This document shows positions 6,478-14,315 of a DNA stretch of 41,551 nt, piece by piece (position 1 is the stretch's first letter; every line of letters starts with the position of its first letter). This stretch comes from a virus: IMG/VR virus record IMGVR_UViG_3300021420_000075, positions 1-41,551 of that record, one strand, 5' to 3'. The notes under the pieces were generated by a model. The model was not told the origin of the DNA and did no database searches. It saw only the letters and a list, made by a program, of their open reading frames with translations. The position numbers and the translations under genes are program-made.

Positions 6478-7979
6478 GCAAACCCGCCAAGAAGCCTGAC
6501 GACCTCATCAAAGACGCGGCGCAGTTCGACGCCGAGCACAACCCGCTCCATGAGGTTCCCGTTGCCCTCACCGTTTACGAGGGCGTGCCCGTGGCCAAGG
6601 GCACAGTCAGGTACTTGGTGACGTCCGCGCAAAACGCGACGCCCGTGTTCAAGGAAGGCTGGGAGTCGCTGCTGCAAGCGCAGATGTTTTACAAAGCCCA
6701 TTTGTCCGTGATCAACTACCGCTACAAAAATCCGACGTCGCGGTGGACGGGCTCGCAGAACAACGCCGAGCACTGGGCCGAAGAAGTGCGGCCGTTCCTC
6801 AAGAACGAGCGCTGGGACATCAACCCCAACCTGCGGGTGCTGGGCGACATCAAGATCGTGCCAACGGCCAAAGATCCGCTCCAAGGCGGCGAAGGCTACA
6901 CCGGTGCCGAGTCCTCGATCATCGGCCACCCCAACCTCGCGTTCAAGACCGTGCCGGTGCCAGGGCACCTGATGGCGAAGCTGATGACGACCACCGGCTC
7001 CATCACCGTCCCCAATTACACGGATAGTCGCGCGGGCAAGCAAGGCGAGTTCCAACACGTGGCGGGCGCGATCATCGTCGAGGTCGAAGGCGGAAAATTT
7101 TGGCTGCGACACCTGAATATGAACAAGCGCGGCGAGTTCATCGACGTCAGCACGCTCGGTTGTAAGCTGTTCACGCCCAAGGGCGTACAAGACGCCCCCA
7201 GTCCCGAGGCATTGGTGACGGGCGACGCCCACGTGCGGGTGATCGACAACCTCGTCGTGCGCGCGGTCAAGACGATCATCGCCAAACTCAAGCCCAAGCG
7301 CATTTTCTGGCACGACTTGTTCGACGGCCTCACGTGCAACCCCTACCAGCGGTTCTGGGAGAAGTTGGCGCACATGAAGGCGGGCAAGGATAGTGTCGAA
7401 GACGAGATCAAGGAAGCGGCGGAGTTCGTCGTTGACATGACGCCAGCCGGTACCGAGTCCGTGGTTGTGGACAGCAACCACGACGCGTTCCTGCGCAAGT
7501 GGGTGGACGAGAACGATGTCGAGGACGTCGGCCTCAACGGTGGCTTCTACCTCAGCGTCAAAAAGTTTTTGTGGGACGCGGCGCATGTCGAAGACAAGAT
7601 CGCGAAGGTCCCGAGCCCCTTCCAGCACTTCATGAAGCAGTTGACGGATGGCAAGGGCAAAAACATTCGCTACCTCAAGGAAGACGAGAGCTACGCGGTC
7701 AAGGGCATCGAATGCGGGATGCACGGGCACCTGGGTCCTAACGGCGCGCGCGGCAGCCTCTACAACCTCGTGAAGATCGGCGTCAAATTCATCATTGGCC
7801 ACGTCCACGGACCCGGCATCAGGTTCGGCGGCTACGCGGTCGGGCTCATGGGCAAATTGCGCATGGGCTACAACAGAGGCCCGAGCAATTGGTTGCAAAC
7901 CATGTGCCTGGTCCACGGTGATCCGTGCGGCGGTAAGCGCCAGCTCCTCACCATCATCGACGGACGTCCTTGGCTTTAA
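6474..7979 (+). CDS. T5 A1-like metallophosphoesterase (DNase-related)
   Basis: 501 residues. Metallophosphoesterase motifs appear in order in the C-terminal half: KRIFWHDLFDG (first Asp/His set), DSNHDAFLRKW (D333-D337, a variant of the GNHD box), HGHLGPNGARGS and IIGHVHGP (GHxH). This motif series recalls the A1 protein of phage T5, which is required for host DNA degradation and the second step of T5 DNA entry. The N-terminal 290 residues hold segments such as GHPNLAFKTVPVPGHLMAK and GAIIVEVEGGKFWLRHLN. ATG 6474 is chosen for its ATGA overlap; an upstream in-frame start at 6432 exists. The A1 assignment is from memory of the motifs; the phosphoesterase fold is more certain. Confidence 0.6.
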   Translation: MSKPAKKPDDLIKDAAQFDAEHNPLHEVPVALTVYEGVPVAKGTVRYLVTSAQNATPVFKEGWESLLQAQMFYKAHLSVINYRYKNPTSRWTGSQNNAEHWAEEVRPFLKNERWDINPNLRVLGDIKIVPTAKDPLQGGEGYTGAESSIIGHPNLAFKTVPVPGHLMAKLMTTTGSITVPNYTDSRAGKQGEFQHVAGAIIVEVEGGKFWLRHLNMNKRGEFIDVSTLGCKLFTPKGVQDAPSPEALVTGDAHVRVIDNLVVRAVKTIIAKLKPKRIFWHDLFDGLTCNPYQRFWEKLAHMKAGKDSVEDEIKEAAEFVVDMTPAGTESVVVDSNHDAFLRKWVDENDVEDVGLNGGFYLSVKKFLWDAAHVEDKIAKVPSPFQHFMKQLTDGKGKNIRYLKEDESYAVKGIECGMHGHLGPNGARGSLYNLVKIGVKFIIGHVHGPGIRFGGYAVGLMGKLRMGYNRGPSNWLQTMCLVHGDPCGGKRQLLTIIDGRPWL

Positions 7980-7985
7980 TAGTCC

Positions 7986-8014
7986 TTGACAAACGCTAAT
8001 CCGTTCCCTATACC
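7986..8014 (+). promoter_or_regulatory. Repeated phage promoter, copy 2
   Basis: -35 TTGACA (7986-7991), AACGCTAA, 17-bp spacing, -10 TATACC (8009-8014). It sits seven bases after the A1-like stop codon and drives the HD gene at 8039 with a leader of about 18 bases. Confidence 0.85.
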
Positions 8015-8038
8015 CTGGTATTGACCAGAGGAGTCCCT

Positions 8039-8665
8039 ATGCCTTCTGCATCCGATAACTTCACGGGCGAGAACTGCTTCATCATCACCAACCCCAGCAT
8101 GGGCGCATTCCATTTGTACGGCGACGACCCCGATGAGATCAAGATCCGGGACATCGCCAACGCCACGTCGAAACAGTGCCGATTCACCGGCCACATGGAG
8201 GAGGACTCCTGGTACTCAGTGGCGCAGCATATGGTCGATGTCTCGCACATCGTCGAGAAGCTGGGGGGATCGAAAGCCGATCAATTCGCGGCGCTGCTGC
8301 ACGACGCCCCCGAAGCCTACCTCAGCGACATCGCTGCGCCCTTCAAGCGCGAGCTGGCGGTGTACTACGAGAAGGAAGCCTTGATTTGGAAGCGGATCGC
8401 GGCGAAGTTCGGGGTCCCCGAGAAGTTGCCGACCGTCGTCAAAGACGCGGACTGGATCGCGTTGTTCATTGAGGCCCGGACCTTCGTCGTCCCCAGCAAC
8501 CCCGCAATCTGCGAGAAGTGGGTGGGCTGGGACCCGTGGGGGATCAAGGCCAAGACTTTCCCGTACATCATGAAGCAGAAGACCTATGTCCAAGCCAAGT
8601 GGTCGTATCTAGACCGATTCGAGGAGCTGCAAGATGCACTTACCCCATCTTCCCGACGCGATTAA
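8039..8665 (+). CDS. HD-domain phosphohydrolase (YfbR-like nucleotidase type)
   Basis: 208 residues. The order SVAQHMVDV (H64), AALLHDAPEAYLSDI (H88-D89) and VVKDADWIALFIEA (distal Asp) matches HD-domain phosphohydrolases of the YfbR type, which dephosphorylate deoxynucleoside monophosphates. Phage homologues commonly carry the phrase HDAPEAYLSD, as here. A role in nucleotide pool control is inferred, together with the dNMP kinase and MazG genes elsewhere in the window. ATG 8039 is chosen because AGAGGAG precedes it and repeated promoter copy 2 lies just upstream; TTG 8021 would lie at the predicted transcription start. Its 3' end overlaps the next gene. Confidence 0.75.
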   Translation: MPSASDNFTGENCFIITNPSMGAFHLYGDDPDEIKIRDIANATSKQCRFTGHMEEDSWYSVAQHMVDVSHIVEKLGGSKADQFAALLHDAPEAYLSDIAAPFKRELAVYYEKEALIWKRIAAKFGVPEKLPTVVKDADWIALFIEARTFVVPSNPAICEKWVGWDPWGIKAKTFPYIMKQKTYVQAKWSYLDRFEELQDALTPSSRRD

Positions 8666-8903
8666 CGGCGGCTTCGAGTTCTTCGGCGGGGCCGTGAATT
8701 GGCTCAACGTCCGCAGGCTCGTGATCGACAAGCAGTTGCGCGGGGTCTCCAAGATCCCGGCCATCGTCTTCACGAGCTGGGGCGTGTGGAACCTGTACTA
8801 CTACCCGTACCTCGACCAGTGGGTCAGCTTCACCGGGGGTCTGGTGATTGTCGCCGCGAACGTCGTCTGGGTGTGGTTTGCGTGGAAATACCGAAACGCA
8901 TGA
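8634..8903 (+). CDS. Small membrane protein
   Basis: 89 residues. Two likely membrane segments are seen: IPAIVFTSWGVWNLYYYPYL (about residues 41-60) and FTGGLVIVAANVVWVWFAW (about 66-84), followed by a short basic end (KYRNA). It overlaps the HD gene by 32 bases and the UvsW-like helicase by ATGA. Two-helix proteins with this hydrophobic, Trp/Tyr-rich pattern occur widely in phages without known function. A holin role is possible but unlikely here, far from any lysis gene. Confidence 0.65.
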   Translation: MHLPHLPDAINGGFEFFGGAVNWLNVRRLVIDKQLRGVSKIPAIVFTSWGVWNLYYYPYLDQWVSFTGGLVIVAANVVWVWFAWKYRNA

Positions 8904-10264
8904 AGGTCAAGGGTTCGTCACTCGATGCCGCATACACCCTCGTTCACTGGTCTGACGAGCTGGCGGAAAAGTTCACGTTCACCGGCACCTATGACGAGCT
9001 GCCGACCAAAGTGTTTTTGGACACCGGCGGAAACCCTCGATTTATGGGCCTGCCTCGCGGTGCCGGAGTCAGAGGAACGCCCCACACCGACGAGCGCGAA
9101 CTAGGGTTTGCAGTTAATTTCAATACCACTCTGTTCAAGCCCCAGAAGCCGGAGCAGCTCCGCGTCATTCAGGAGTCGGTGGAGCTGTTGAAGGCCGATG
9201 AGCAGTTCATCGTCAGCGCGCCCACGGGCTGGGGGAAGACGTATGTCGGGGCTCAAATCGCCGGGCTCATGGGCAGACGCTTTTGCGTGATCACGACGAA
9301 AGACGACATCGTCAATCAGTGGCGAGATGCGATCAAGGCGACGCTGGGGCTTGAGGACGAGGAGATCGGCATATGGCGGGGGCACCAGGTGCCTAAGCAC
9401 AGCCACAAGGCCGTGGTGGGCCTCGTCCAGAGCCTAATGAAGGGTGTTGACCGATACGGTGCAAGTGCTTACACCGGCTTCGGACTTGTGCTCTGTGATG
9501 AGGTACATAGGATGGGGGCCGAAGGCTTTAGCCAAGCCATGTGGCACTTCCCAGCGAAGTACCGTCTCGGCATGAGCGCTACGCCATTCCGCAAGGACGG
9601 TAAAGACCAGGTCTTCCAATGGCACATTGGCCCGGTACGGGTTGAGGCCACGATGGAAGTGCTTGTCCCCAAGGTGCTGTACCATCAATCCGGTTGGAAG
9701 ATCCCACGTAGCGCGAACGGCGAGAAGATTCCGCATGACTTCGGGAATATCAGCTTGCTTCTTAAACCAATCGGTAGAAACCATGAGCGCAACGCTCTGA
9801 TTGTTCAGTACCTGCACTCCACATACGAGCGGGGCCGAAACTGCATCGCTTTTTCGGATAACCTTGAACATTTGACGATCATAGCCGATATGCTCAGGGC
9901 CAAAGGCATTCCCGAAGAAAAAATCGGGTACTATGTCGGCGCTCCCAACGACGTCTACAAGAGCAAGGGCAAAGCCGCCCAGCTCAAAGAGCGCGGGCAG
10001 CACCGATACCGGCAGATTTTACTCAGCACCTACAAGATGGCGAGCGAGGCCACGAACATCCCATGGCTGGACACTGTGATCATGATGACGCCGAAGGCCA
10101 ACGTCGAACAGATCGTAGGCCGTATTCGCCGCGAGTACGACGACAAAAAACCGCCAGTGGTCATCGACATCGTGGATCGCGATTCTCTCGTGCTTTCGCA
10201 CTATGCAAAAGCGCGGTTGCGTTGGTACAAAGAGCTGGGCTGCGATGTCAAGTTCTACTCGTAA
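8900..10264 (+). CDS. SF2 DEXH helicase, UvsW-like
   Basis: 454 residues. Superfamily 2 motifs are seen in order: I, APTGWGKT with K113; II, CDEVH (D200-H203); III, GMSATPFRKD; IV, NCIAFSDNLEHL; and VI, VEQIVGRIRRE. A short N-terminal region (LDAAYTLVHWSDEL) precedes motif I. Family knowledge: UvsW remodels recombination and replication intermediates and promotes branch migration. It sits upstream of the RecA-like and resolvase-like genes, matching a recombination module. Start ATG 8900 overlaps the upstream stop by ATGA; a longer in-frame ORF from 8699 overlaps the membrane-protein gene and is not favoured. A degenerate dyad repeat lies inside at 9110. Confidence 0.82.
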   Translation: MKVKGSSLDAAYTLVHWSDELAEKFTFTGTYDELPTKVFLDTGGNPRFMGLPRGAGVRGTPHTDERELGFAVNFNTTLFKPQKPEQLRVIQESVELLKADEQFIVSAPTGWGKTYVGAQIAGLMGRRFCVITTKDDIVNQWRDAIKATLGLEDEEIGIWRGHQVPKHSHKAVVGLVQSLMKGVDRYGASAYTGFGLVLCDEVHRMGAEGFSQAMWHFPAKYRLGMSATPFRKDGKDQVFQWHIGPVRVEATMEVLVPKVLYHQSGWKIPRSANGEKIPHDFGNISLLLKPIGRNHERNALIVQYLHSTYERGRNCIAFSDNLEHLTIIADMLRAKGIPEEKIGYYVGAPNDVYKSKGKAAQLKERGQHRYRQILLSTYKMASEATNIPWLDTVIMMTPKANVEQIVGRIRREYDDKKPPVVIDIVDRDSLVLSHYAKARLRWYKELGCDVKFYS

Positions 10265-10269
10265 AATCA

Positions 10270-10297
10270 TTGACAAACGCAAGCCTGGTGTTAACCT
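10270..10297 (+). promoter_or_regulatory. Repeated phage promoter, divergent copy
   Basis: -35 TTGACA (10270-10275), spacer starting AACGCAA instead of AACGCTA, 16-bp spacing, -10 TAACCT (10292-10297). It lies five bases after the helicase stop codon and drives the MerR-type gene. It is the most divergent boundary copy. Confidence 0.7.
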
Positions 10298-10323
10298 GGA
10301 AGGCCATGAATTCGAGTCCCGCC

Positions 10324-10734
10324 ATGGCTGAGCGCCGTAACGACAGCTTCAACAAGTGGTACGGCGAGCACGCGGATGCGTTTAACGCGCGCCGTCAGCA
10401 GGCGTATGCCGCCGACCCCGCGTTGAGGGCAAAAGCCCGGGCAGCGGCGAAGGCGTACCGCAAGAAGGCGGCGAAAAGTTCAGAGATCCCGGAGATCCGC
10501 GAAGGCGGCTTGAGCACGAGCAGCCGCGTCGCCAAGATCCTGGGCATCACCCGGCAGACGCTGATGAACTGGGAGGAGCGGGGGCTGATCCCGCGCCCGA
10601 CCGCGAGCACCGGCACGCGCCGTCTCTATACCGAGAAACAGCTCGACCTCCTCGACGACCTCTACACGAGCATCGGCCAACCGGACTTCGATGAAGTCAA
10701 ACGAGAATTGTGGCAACAGTGGGGTGTTGAGTGA
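10324..10734 (+). CDS. MerR-type HTH DNA-binding protein
   Basis: 136 residues. The first 60 are Ala/Arg/Lys-rich and helical. A MerR-type winged HTH follows: SSRVAKILGITRQTLMNWEERGLIPRP and then GTRRLYTEKQLDLL, the characteristic helix-turn-helix and wing with Arg-Arg-Tyr. It lacks a long effector domain, so it is a small DNA-binding protein such as a phage regulator or excisionase-like factor. It heads the recombinase unit and has its own promoter, so it may control it. ATG 10324 gives a leader of about 20 bases, as for other copies of this promoter; ATG 10306 is an alternative almost at the predicted transcription start. Confidence 0.65.
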   Translation: MAERRNDSFNKWYGEHADAFNARRQQAYAADPALRAKARAAAKAYRKKAAKSSEIPEIREGGLSTSSRVAKILGITRQTLMNWEERGLIPRPTASTGTRRLYTEKQLDLLDDLYTSIGQPDFDEVKRELWQQWGVE

Positions 10735-11024
10735 AAGAACCGAATCCGTTTCAGACAAAGGTGGTGGCGACAGCCGTCGTCGAGAACACCAAGACCAAGA
10801 CCGTGATCGAGACCAAAGAGGACTTGGGTACGCTCACGATTTACGATGGCCCCATCGCCGAGATCACGGTGGAGGCGGGCATGACCAAGAACCTGGGCGA
10901 CTACAACAGCGCCCGGTTCACGGTCACGTTGATGGTGCCCTCGAATCTCGACAGCCTCGACAAAACCTTTGACTACGCGCGCGAGTGGGTGGACAACAAA
11001 CTCGCGGACATGGTCTCAGAGTAA
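10731..11024 (+). CDS. Hypothetical protein between MerR-type and RecA genes
   Basis: 97 residues, not recognised. The first half is beta-like and rich in Thr and Val (KVVATAVVENTKTKTVIETK, LGTLTIYDGPIAEITVE); the C-terminal third is helical (LDKTFDYAREWVDNKLADM). GTG 10731 overlaps the upstream stop (GTGA) and the gene ends in the ATG of the RecA-like gene (taATG), so the three are translationally coupled. A phage recombination accessory role is suggested only by position. Confidence 0.65.
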   Translation: MKEPNPFQTKVVATAVVENTKTKTVIETKEDLGTLTIYDGPIAEITVEAGMTKNLGDYNSARFTVTLMVPSNLDSLDKTFDYAREWVDNKLADMVSE

Positions 11025-12082
11025 TGGCGACGGTCAAAGAGCTGATGGATGCCCAGAACAAGGCATCGAAGACCACGATAGGCGCAATCGGCTTGGAGGT
11101 CGGCGATCCCGAGCGCTTGCCCTCGGATATCTTCAGCCTCGACCTCGCCATTGGCGGAGGCATGCCCCTGGGCCGGTGCATCCTGATCTACGGCATGGAA
11201 GCGAGCATGAAGACGACGCTCGCATTGAAATTAATTGCAAGCCATCAGCGCACGCAGCCCGACAAAGTCTGTGTGTTCATAGACATCGAAGGCCACTTGA
11301 GTCAGAGCTGGGCGACGGCGTTCGGCGTCGATTGGTCGAAGCTGATGTACGTGCGGCCGTCAAACGGCGAGCAAGCCGTGGACTTGTGCGAGGCCATGGT
11401 CATGGCCGATGACGTCGGCGTCATTGTCTTCGACAGCATCGCGGCGTTGGTGACCCAGGGCGAGCTGGATAAGGGCGCGGAAGACGTGATCGTGGGCAAG
11501 GCCGGGATTCTGGTCAACAAACTCTACCGCAAGATCGGGCACGCGTTCACGCACGCCGCGCAAGACAAGCACTATCCGATGGTCGTGTTCATCAACCAGA
11601 TCCGGTTCAAAATCGGGGTGATGTTCGGCAGCCCCGAGACCCTCCCCGGAGGTCCCTCGATCAACCAGTTCCTCAGCAGCTTGACGTTGCGGGTGAGCGC
11701 CAAAGACAAATTCATCAAGGAAACGGATAAGCTGCCGAGCTACAAGGTGATCAACGTCACCGTGAAGAAGCACAAGGTCCCGATCCTCAATCAGAACTGC
11801 GAGTACACTATCGCGCTCCGCGACATCCCTGAGCTAGGGTTGAAGCTGGGGGACTCGTATTCCTGGAACACGATTTTGATTTACCTGAAGAAGTTGAGCC
11901 TACTGACTCAGGCCACCAAGGGGTGGGAACTATCGGCTCTGGTAGCGGGGGTAAAAACTCAATGGGCAACACAGGACGAATTAAAAGCGCGGTACCACGC
12001 GGATCACGAGTTTGCGTCAAAGGTTCGAAAGACCATCATCGGACGCGCTCTGACCGAGGGCGACCCCGTGGAAGGCGAGTGA
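11024..12082 (+). CDS. RecA/UvsX-like recombinase
   Basis: 352 residues, the usual length for RecA-like proteins. The Walker A segment GMEASMKTT (G57-T65) has Met62 where RecA has the second Gly; T4 UvsX also deviates at that position. VGVIVFDSIAAL is Walker B, and FINQIRFKIGVMFGSPETLPGG matches the RecA L1 region closely. Family knowledge: the protein forms filaments on single-stranded DNA and drives strand exchange. It sits between the UvsW-like helicase and the nuclease genes. ATG 11024 overlaps the upstream stop. A dyad repeat copy lies inside the gene at 11227. Confidence 0.85.
   Translation: MATVKELMDAQNKASKTTIGAIGLEVGDPERLPSDIFSLDLAIGGGMPLGRCILIYGMEASMKTTLALKLIASHQRTQPDKVCVFIDIEGHLSQSWATAFGVDWSKLMYVRPSNGEQAVDLCEAMVMADDVGVIVFDSIAALVTQGELDKGAEDVIVGKAGILVNKLYRKIGHAFTHAAQDKHYPMVVFINQIRFKIGVMFGSPETLPGGPSINQFLSSLTLRVSAKDKFIKETDKLPSYKVINVTVKKHKVPILNQNCEYTIALRDIPELGLKLGDSYSWNTILIYLKKLSLLTQATKGWELSALVAGVKTQWATQDELKARYHADHEFASKVRKTIIGRALTEGDPVEGE
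11227..11240. repeat. AT-rich dyad repeat, copy inside recA-like gene
   Basis: GAAATTAATTGCAA just after the Walker A codons, encoding LKLIAS. It is one of the few copies well away from a gene boundary. Confidence 0.5.
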
Positions 12083-12282
12083 CGGTTTATGAACGCACTT
12101 TTGGCCGTGTTCTTCCGCCGCAGTTCAAAGAGATCGAGGTCTGTGCCGGATGCGGACACCCGTCTGACGACGACCGAGACTGTGGGTGTCCGTGTGGCAC
12201 GAACTATCGCGCCGTGCACCTTGACGGCAGATCACTTACGCCAGCCGAGCGCCGACAACTTTTCCCTAAGAGGGCAACGTGA
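12079..12282 (+). CDS. Small cysteine-rich protein
   Basis: 67 residues. The motif CAGCGHPSDDDRDCGCPCG holds five Cys and one His in 19 residues, most easily read as a compact zinc site. The C-terminal segment (LDGRSLTPAERRQLFPKRAT) is helical and basic. GTG 12079 overlaps the recombinase stop (GTGA) and the gene ends by overlapping the resolvase-like gene by GTGA. Its place between recombinase and nuclease suggests a recombination accessory, but this is inference. The gene is short; coding is supported by the tight overlaps at both ends. Confidence 0.6.
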   Translation: MTVYERTFGRVLPPQFKEIEVCAGCGHPSDDDRDCGCPCGTNYRAVHLDGRSLTPAERRQLFPKRAT

Positions 12283-12632
12283 GTGATAATACTTTCCTCA
12301 ATCGTTTGGTACGCACGCGACATGGCAACAAAGCTGAGGTCCGCGCTGCGAAGCGTTTGGGCGGGCGTGCGCAGCCAGGTAGCGGCTCGCAAGATCATAG
12401 CAAGGGAGACATTAAAGGGACGTCCTTCCTCGTTGAGTCCAAGGCCACGATCCACGACTCCCTTAGTCTCAAGGCCGCATACCTCAAAAAAATCTCGACG
12501 GAAGCGCTCGAAATCTCACGCGAAGCCGCGTTGATCGTGCAGTTCGTCGATGGCCAAGGCAAGGTCATCCCCGGCTACAGTTGGGTGATGATCGAAGAAC
12601 GAGTGTTCCGGGAGTTGGTGCCGACGCTATGA
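12279..12632 (+). CDS. PD-(D/E)XK nuclease, Holliday junction resolvase-like
   Basis: 117 residues. RTRHGNKAEVRAAKRLGGR, GSGSQDHSKGDIKG and FLVESKAT place an N-terminal Glu, the GDI Asp and the ESK pair in the order of the PD-(D/E)XK fold. The size and the GSG-x-GDI spacing resemble archaeal Hjc-type and phage resolvases. It probably resolves branched DNA made during recombination or before packaging. The GTG start at 12279 overlaps the upstream stop, and the gene overlaps the following small membrane gene by ATGA. A general endonuclease role cannot be excluded. Confidence 0.68.
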   Translation: MSDNTFLNRLVRTRHGNKAEVRAAKRLGGRAQPGSGSQDHSKGDIKGTSFLVESKATIHDSLSLKAAYLKKISTEALEISREAALIVQFVDGQGKVIPGYSWVMIEERVFRELVPTL

Positions 12633-12874
12633 ATTTTTGGGCCAATGGCTGCTTGTGTTTCGTGATGGCCTTCGCGCTCGACGGCATCTGGATCTTCTAC
12701 ATGGCGGCATCGCGTAACAAAAAGGCGTTCAGGGCCGCGTGTTGGTCGGCGGCGATGTTTGTCCCGGCAGCGATCAACGTCATCAGCTACGTCAACAATC
12801 ACTGGATGGTGGGGTTCTCGGCGTTGGGAGCGGCAGCGGGAACCTTCATTTTCCTCAAAATCCCGCACGAGTGA
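12629..12874 (+). CDS. Small membrane protein with three predicted helices
   Basis: 81 residues, strongly hydrophobic. Probable membrane segments: CLCFVMAFALDGIWIFYMA (about 8-26), AACWSAAMFVPAAINVISYV (about 36-55) and MVGFSALGAAAGTFIFLKI (about 60-78). The short loops are positively charged (ASRNKKAFR). It lies between two nuclease genes and overlaps both, by ATGA at the start and GTGA at the end. It could be an inner-membrane accessory protein, but there is no specific evidence. Confidence 0.65.
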   Translation: MNFWANGCLCFVMAFALDGIWIFYMAASRNKKAFRAACWSAAMFVPAAINVISYVNNHWMVGFSALGAAAGTFIFLKIPHE

Positions 12875-13755
12875 AATTCCTCAAGTCACAGGCCGATGAC
12901 ACCGTCAGCATCGTCGAGATGCTGCACGATGCACTGGAGACGGTCGAGCCCCAGCGCCCGATTGCCGTCATGCACGCGTCGTCCCTCACCAATCAACGCG
13001 GGTTCTGCCCGCGCGAGGTCGTGCTGTGCAAAGTCACGGGTAAGAAGCCGTACCCCGTGAAGCTGGACACGCCGACCAACGTCACGTTTTGCGAGGGCAA
13101 GGACAAGCAAGCGCGCTTCAATAACCACTGGTTACGGAGCCGGATGGTCGGGCACTGGCAATGCCAGCGCTGCGCGCACGTGCACGAATTTTGCCGGGAC
13201 CCGGGGAAGTGCGGAAAGTGCGAGGCCGATGACCTCAAATACAAAGAAGTCGTGTTCTACCACTCGGGCACCGGAGCCCAGGGCTCGGTGGACGCGTTGG
13301 TGCATGTCGGCAAACCCCTGCTGCGCCCGGTCGAATTCAAGATCATGGCTCCTGATGAGTGGGACAAACTCAAGGCGCCGTTGGGCGAGCACCGCGCGCG
13401 CTCGTGCCTGTATCTGGAGCTGATGATTCACTCGACGCAGCCGCTGTACACCAAGCACATTGACACCGAGCGCATGCACGTGGTCTATTGCTCGCGGGGC
13501 TACGGGAAGATGGACAAGGCCAAGAAGCGGATATCGCCGTTCAAGGAATTCATCGTCCACCGAAACCCCAAGGAAGCGGCGACGTACTTGAACATGGCCT
13601 GGGCCGTGACGACGTCGAAAACCGTGGAGTGGGGTAGTTACCCCGAGGGCATCTGCGCCGCAATCACCGATAGCCGCACCCACGGCTGTCCCGTTGTTAA
13701 GGAATGCTTTTCTGGCAAATATCCCGCCTCAATCCTCTGGAAGCCCAATCCCTGA
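12871..13755 (+). CDS. Cas4/AddB-like PD-(D/E)XK exonuclease with Fe-S cysteines
   Basis: 294 residues. The nuclease core is GSVDALVHVGKPLLRPVEFK (Asp then ExK). Cysteines at the N-terminus (FCPREVVLC) and near the C-terminus (GIC, then GCPVVKEC) have the one-plus-three arrangement of the 4Fe-4S Cas4/AddB nucleases. A separate four-Cys zinc ribbon (CQRCAHVHEFCRDPGKCGKC) is inserted before the core. Phage relatives are often described as recombination exonucleases that prepare ends for RecA-type proteins. GTG 12871 is the first start within the GTGA overlap. The last 62 bases overlap the endonuclease VII frame. Confidence 0.68.
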   Translation: MKFLKSQADDTVSIVEMLHDALETVEPQRPIAVMHASSLTNQRGFCPREVVLCKVTGKKPYPVKLDTPTNVTFCEGKDKQARFNNHWLRSRMVGHWQCQRCAHVHEFCRDPGKCGKCEADDLKYKEVVFYHSGTGAQGSVDALVHVGKPLLRPVEFKIMAPDEWDKLKAPLGEHRARSCLYLELMIHSTQPLYTKHIDTERMHVVYCSRGYGKMDKAKKRISPFKEFIVHRNPKEAATYLNMAWAVTTSKTVEWGSYPEGICAAITDSRTHGCPVVKECFSGKYPASILWKPNP

Positions 13756-14158
13756 AGTCCCCGAGGGCTTCAAGTGGTGCGTGGGCTGCGCCCGTCGTCT
13801 CCCGAAAATCTGGTTCAAGGGCAAGAAGCTGTGCAAGACTTGTGCCAGGAAAAGCGAGCGCGCGGCGCGACTGATGAAGAAGTTCGGAATGACCATCGCC
13901 GACTACGACGCCCTCCTAGCGTTCCAAGGCGGGGTCTGCTACATCTGCCAGAATCCGCCGAAGAAAAGCCAGTACCACGTCGATCACGATCACAAGACCG
14001 GCCTGATTAGGGGGATCTTGTGCATGTGGTGTAACCACAAACTCCTGGCGGGAGCGCGCGAGAGCATTGCCATTCTCAGGCGAGGCATCGGATACCTAGA
14101 AAATCCCCCGGCCGTCGGTCTTTGGGGTGTGCGTGCGGCACCGATCACACCCAAGTAG
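13694..14158 (+). CDS. Recombination endonuclease VII-like protein
   Basis: 154 residues from TTG 13694; no ATG is available early, and the true start may be CTG 13712 preceded by AAGGA. A zinc finger (CVGCARR, then CKTCARK) precedes the ENDO VII motif: VCYICQNPPKKSQYHVDHDHK, then GILCMWCN. The DHDH and Cys pairs are those of T4 gp49-type nucleases that resolve branched DNA before packaging. The overlap with the preceding nuclease is 62 bases, so the exact start is uncertain. The last 30 residues (PPAVGLWGVRAAPITPK) look disordered. Confidence 0.75.
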   Translation: MLRNAFLANIPPQSSGSPIPEVPEGFKWCVGCARRLPKIWFKGKKLCKTCARKSERAARLMKKFGMTIADYDALLAFQGGVCYICQNPPKKSQYHVDHDHKTGLIRGILCMWCNHKLLAGARESIAILRRGIGYLENPPAVGLWGVRAAPITPK

Positions 14159-14185
14159 GCGTTATGTAAGACTATTCTGACTTGG

Positions 14186-14209
14186 GTCTGTGTACGTTTC
14201 CGTACAGAC
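14186..14209 (+). terminator. Hairpin, possible weak terminator or regulatory structure
   Basis: GTCT-GT-GTACG-TTTC-CGTAC-AGAC forms a bulged stem with nine base pairs in the intergenic gap after the endonuclease gene. No U-tract follows directly, so it may instead be an mRNA-stabilising or regulatory hairpin. Confidence 0.35.
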
Positions 14210-14232
14210 GCCAGCAATAACTTGGTGTTAAG

Positions 14233-14261
14233 TTGACTTTATGGATCACAAAACCTAAAAT
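14233..14261 (+). promoter_or_regulatory. Sigma70-like promoter, non-family
   Basis: TTGACT (14233-14238), 17-bp spacer, TAAAAT (14256-14261). It lies in an AT-rich gap and drives the gene at 14316. It lacks the AACGCTA extension. A dyad repeat copy follows in the leader. Confidence 0.75.
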
Positions 14262-14288
14262 CGGGTCATGTGATTCAGATTCAAGATT

Positions 14289-14301
14289 GAAATTAATTGC
14301 A
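14289..14301. repeat. AT-rich dyad repeat, copy in leader
   Basis: GAAATTAATTGCA, 15 bases before the ATG at 14316, directly before the ribosome-binding stretch GTGAGG. Confidence 0.6.
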
Positions 14302-14315
14302 GTGAGGACCAAACA

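Noticed and set aside
6381-7916. 511-codon open frame on the minus strand
   Set aside because: It is the mirror of the A1-like gene. High GC and third-position bias keep the antisense frame open; its protein is Arg/His/Val-rich with no motif.
8699-8899. N-terminal extension of the UvsW-like helicase
   Set aside because: It overlaps the membrane-protein gene, is Arg/Gly-rich in composition, and ATG 8900 has the usual ATGA overlap.
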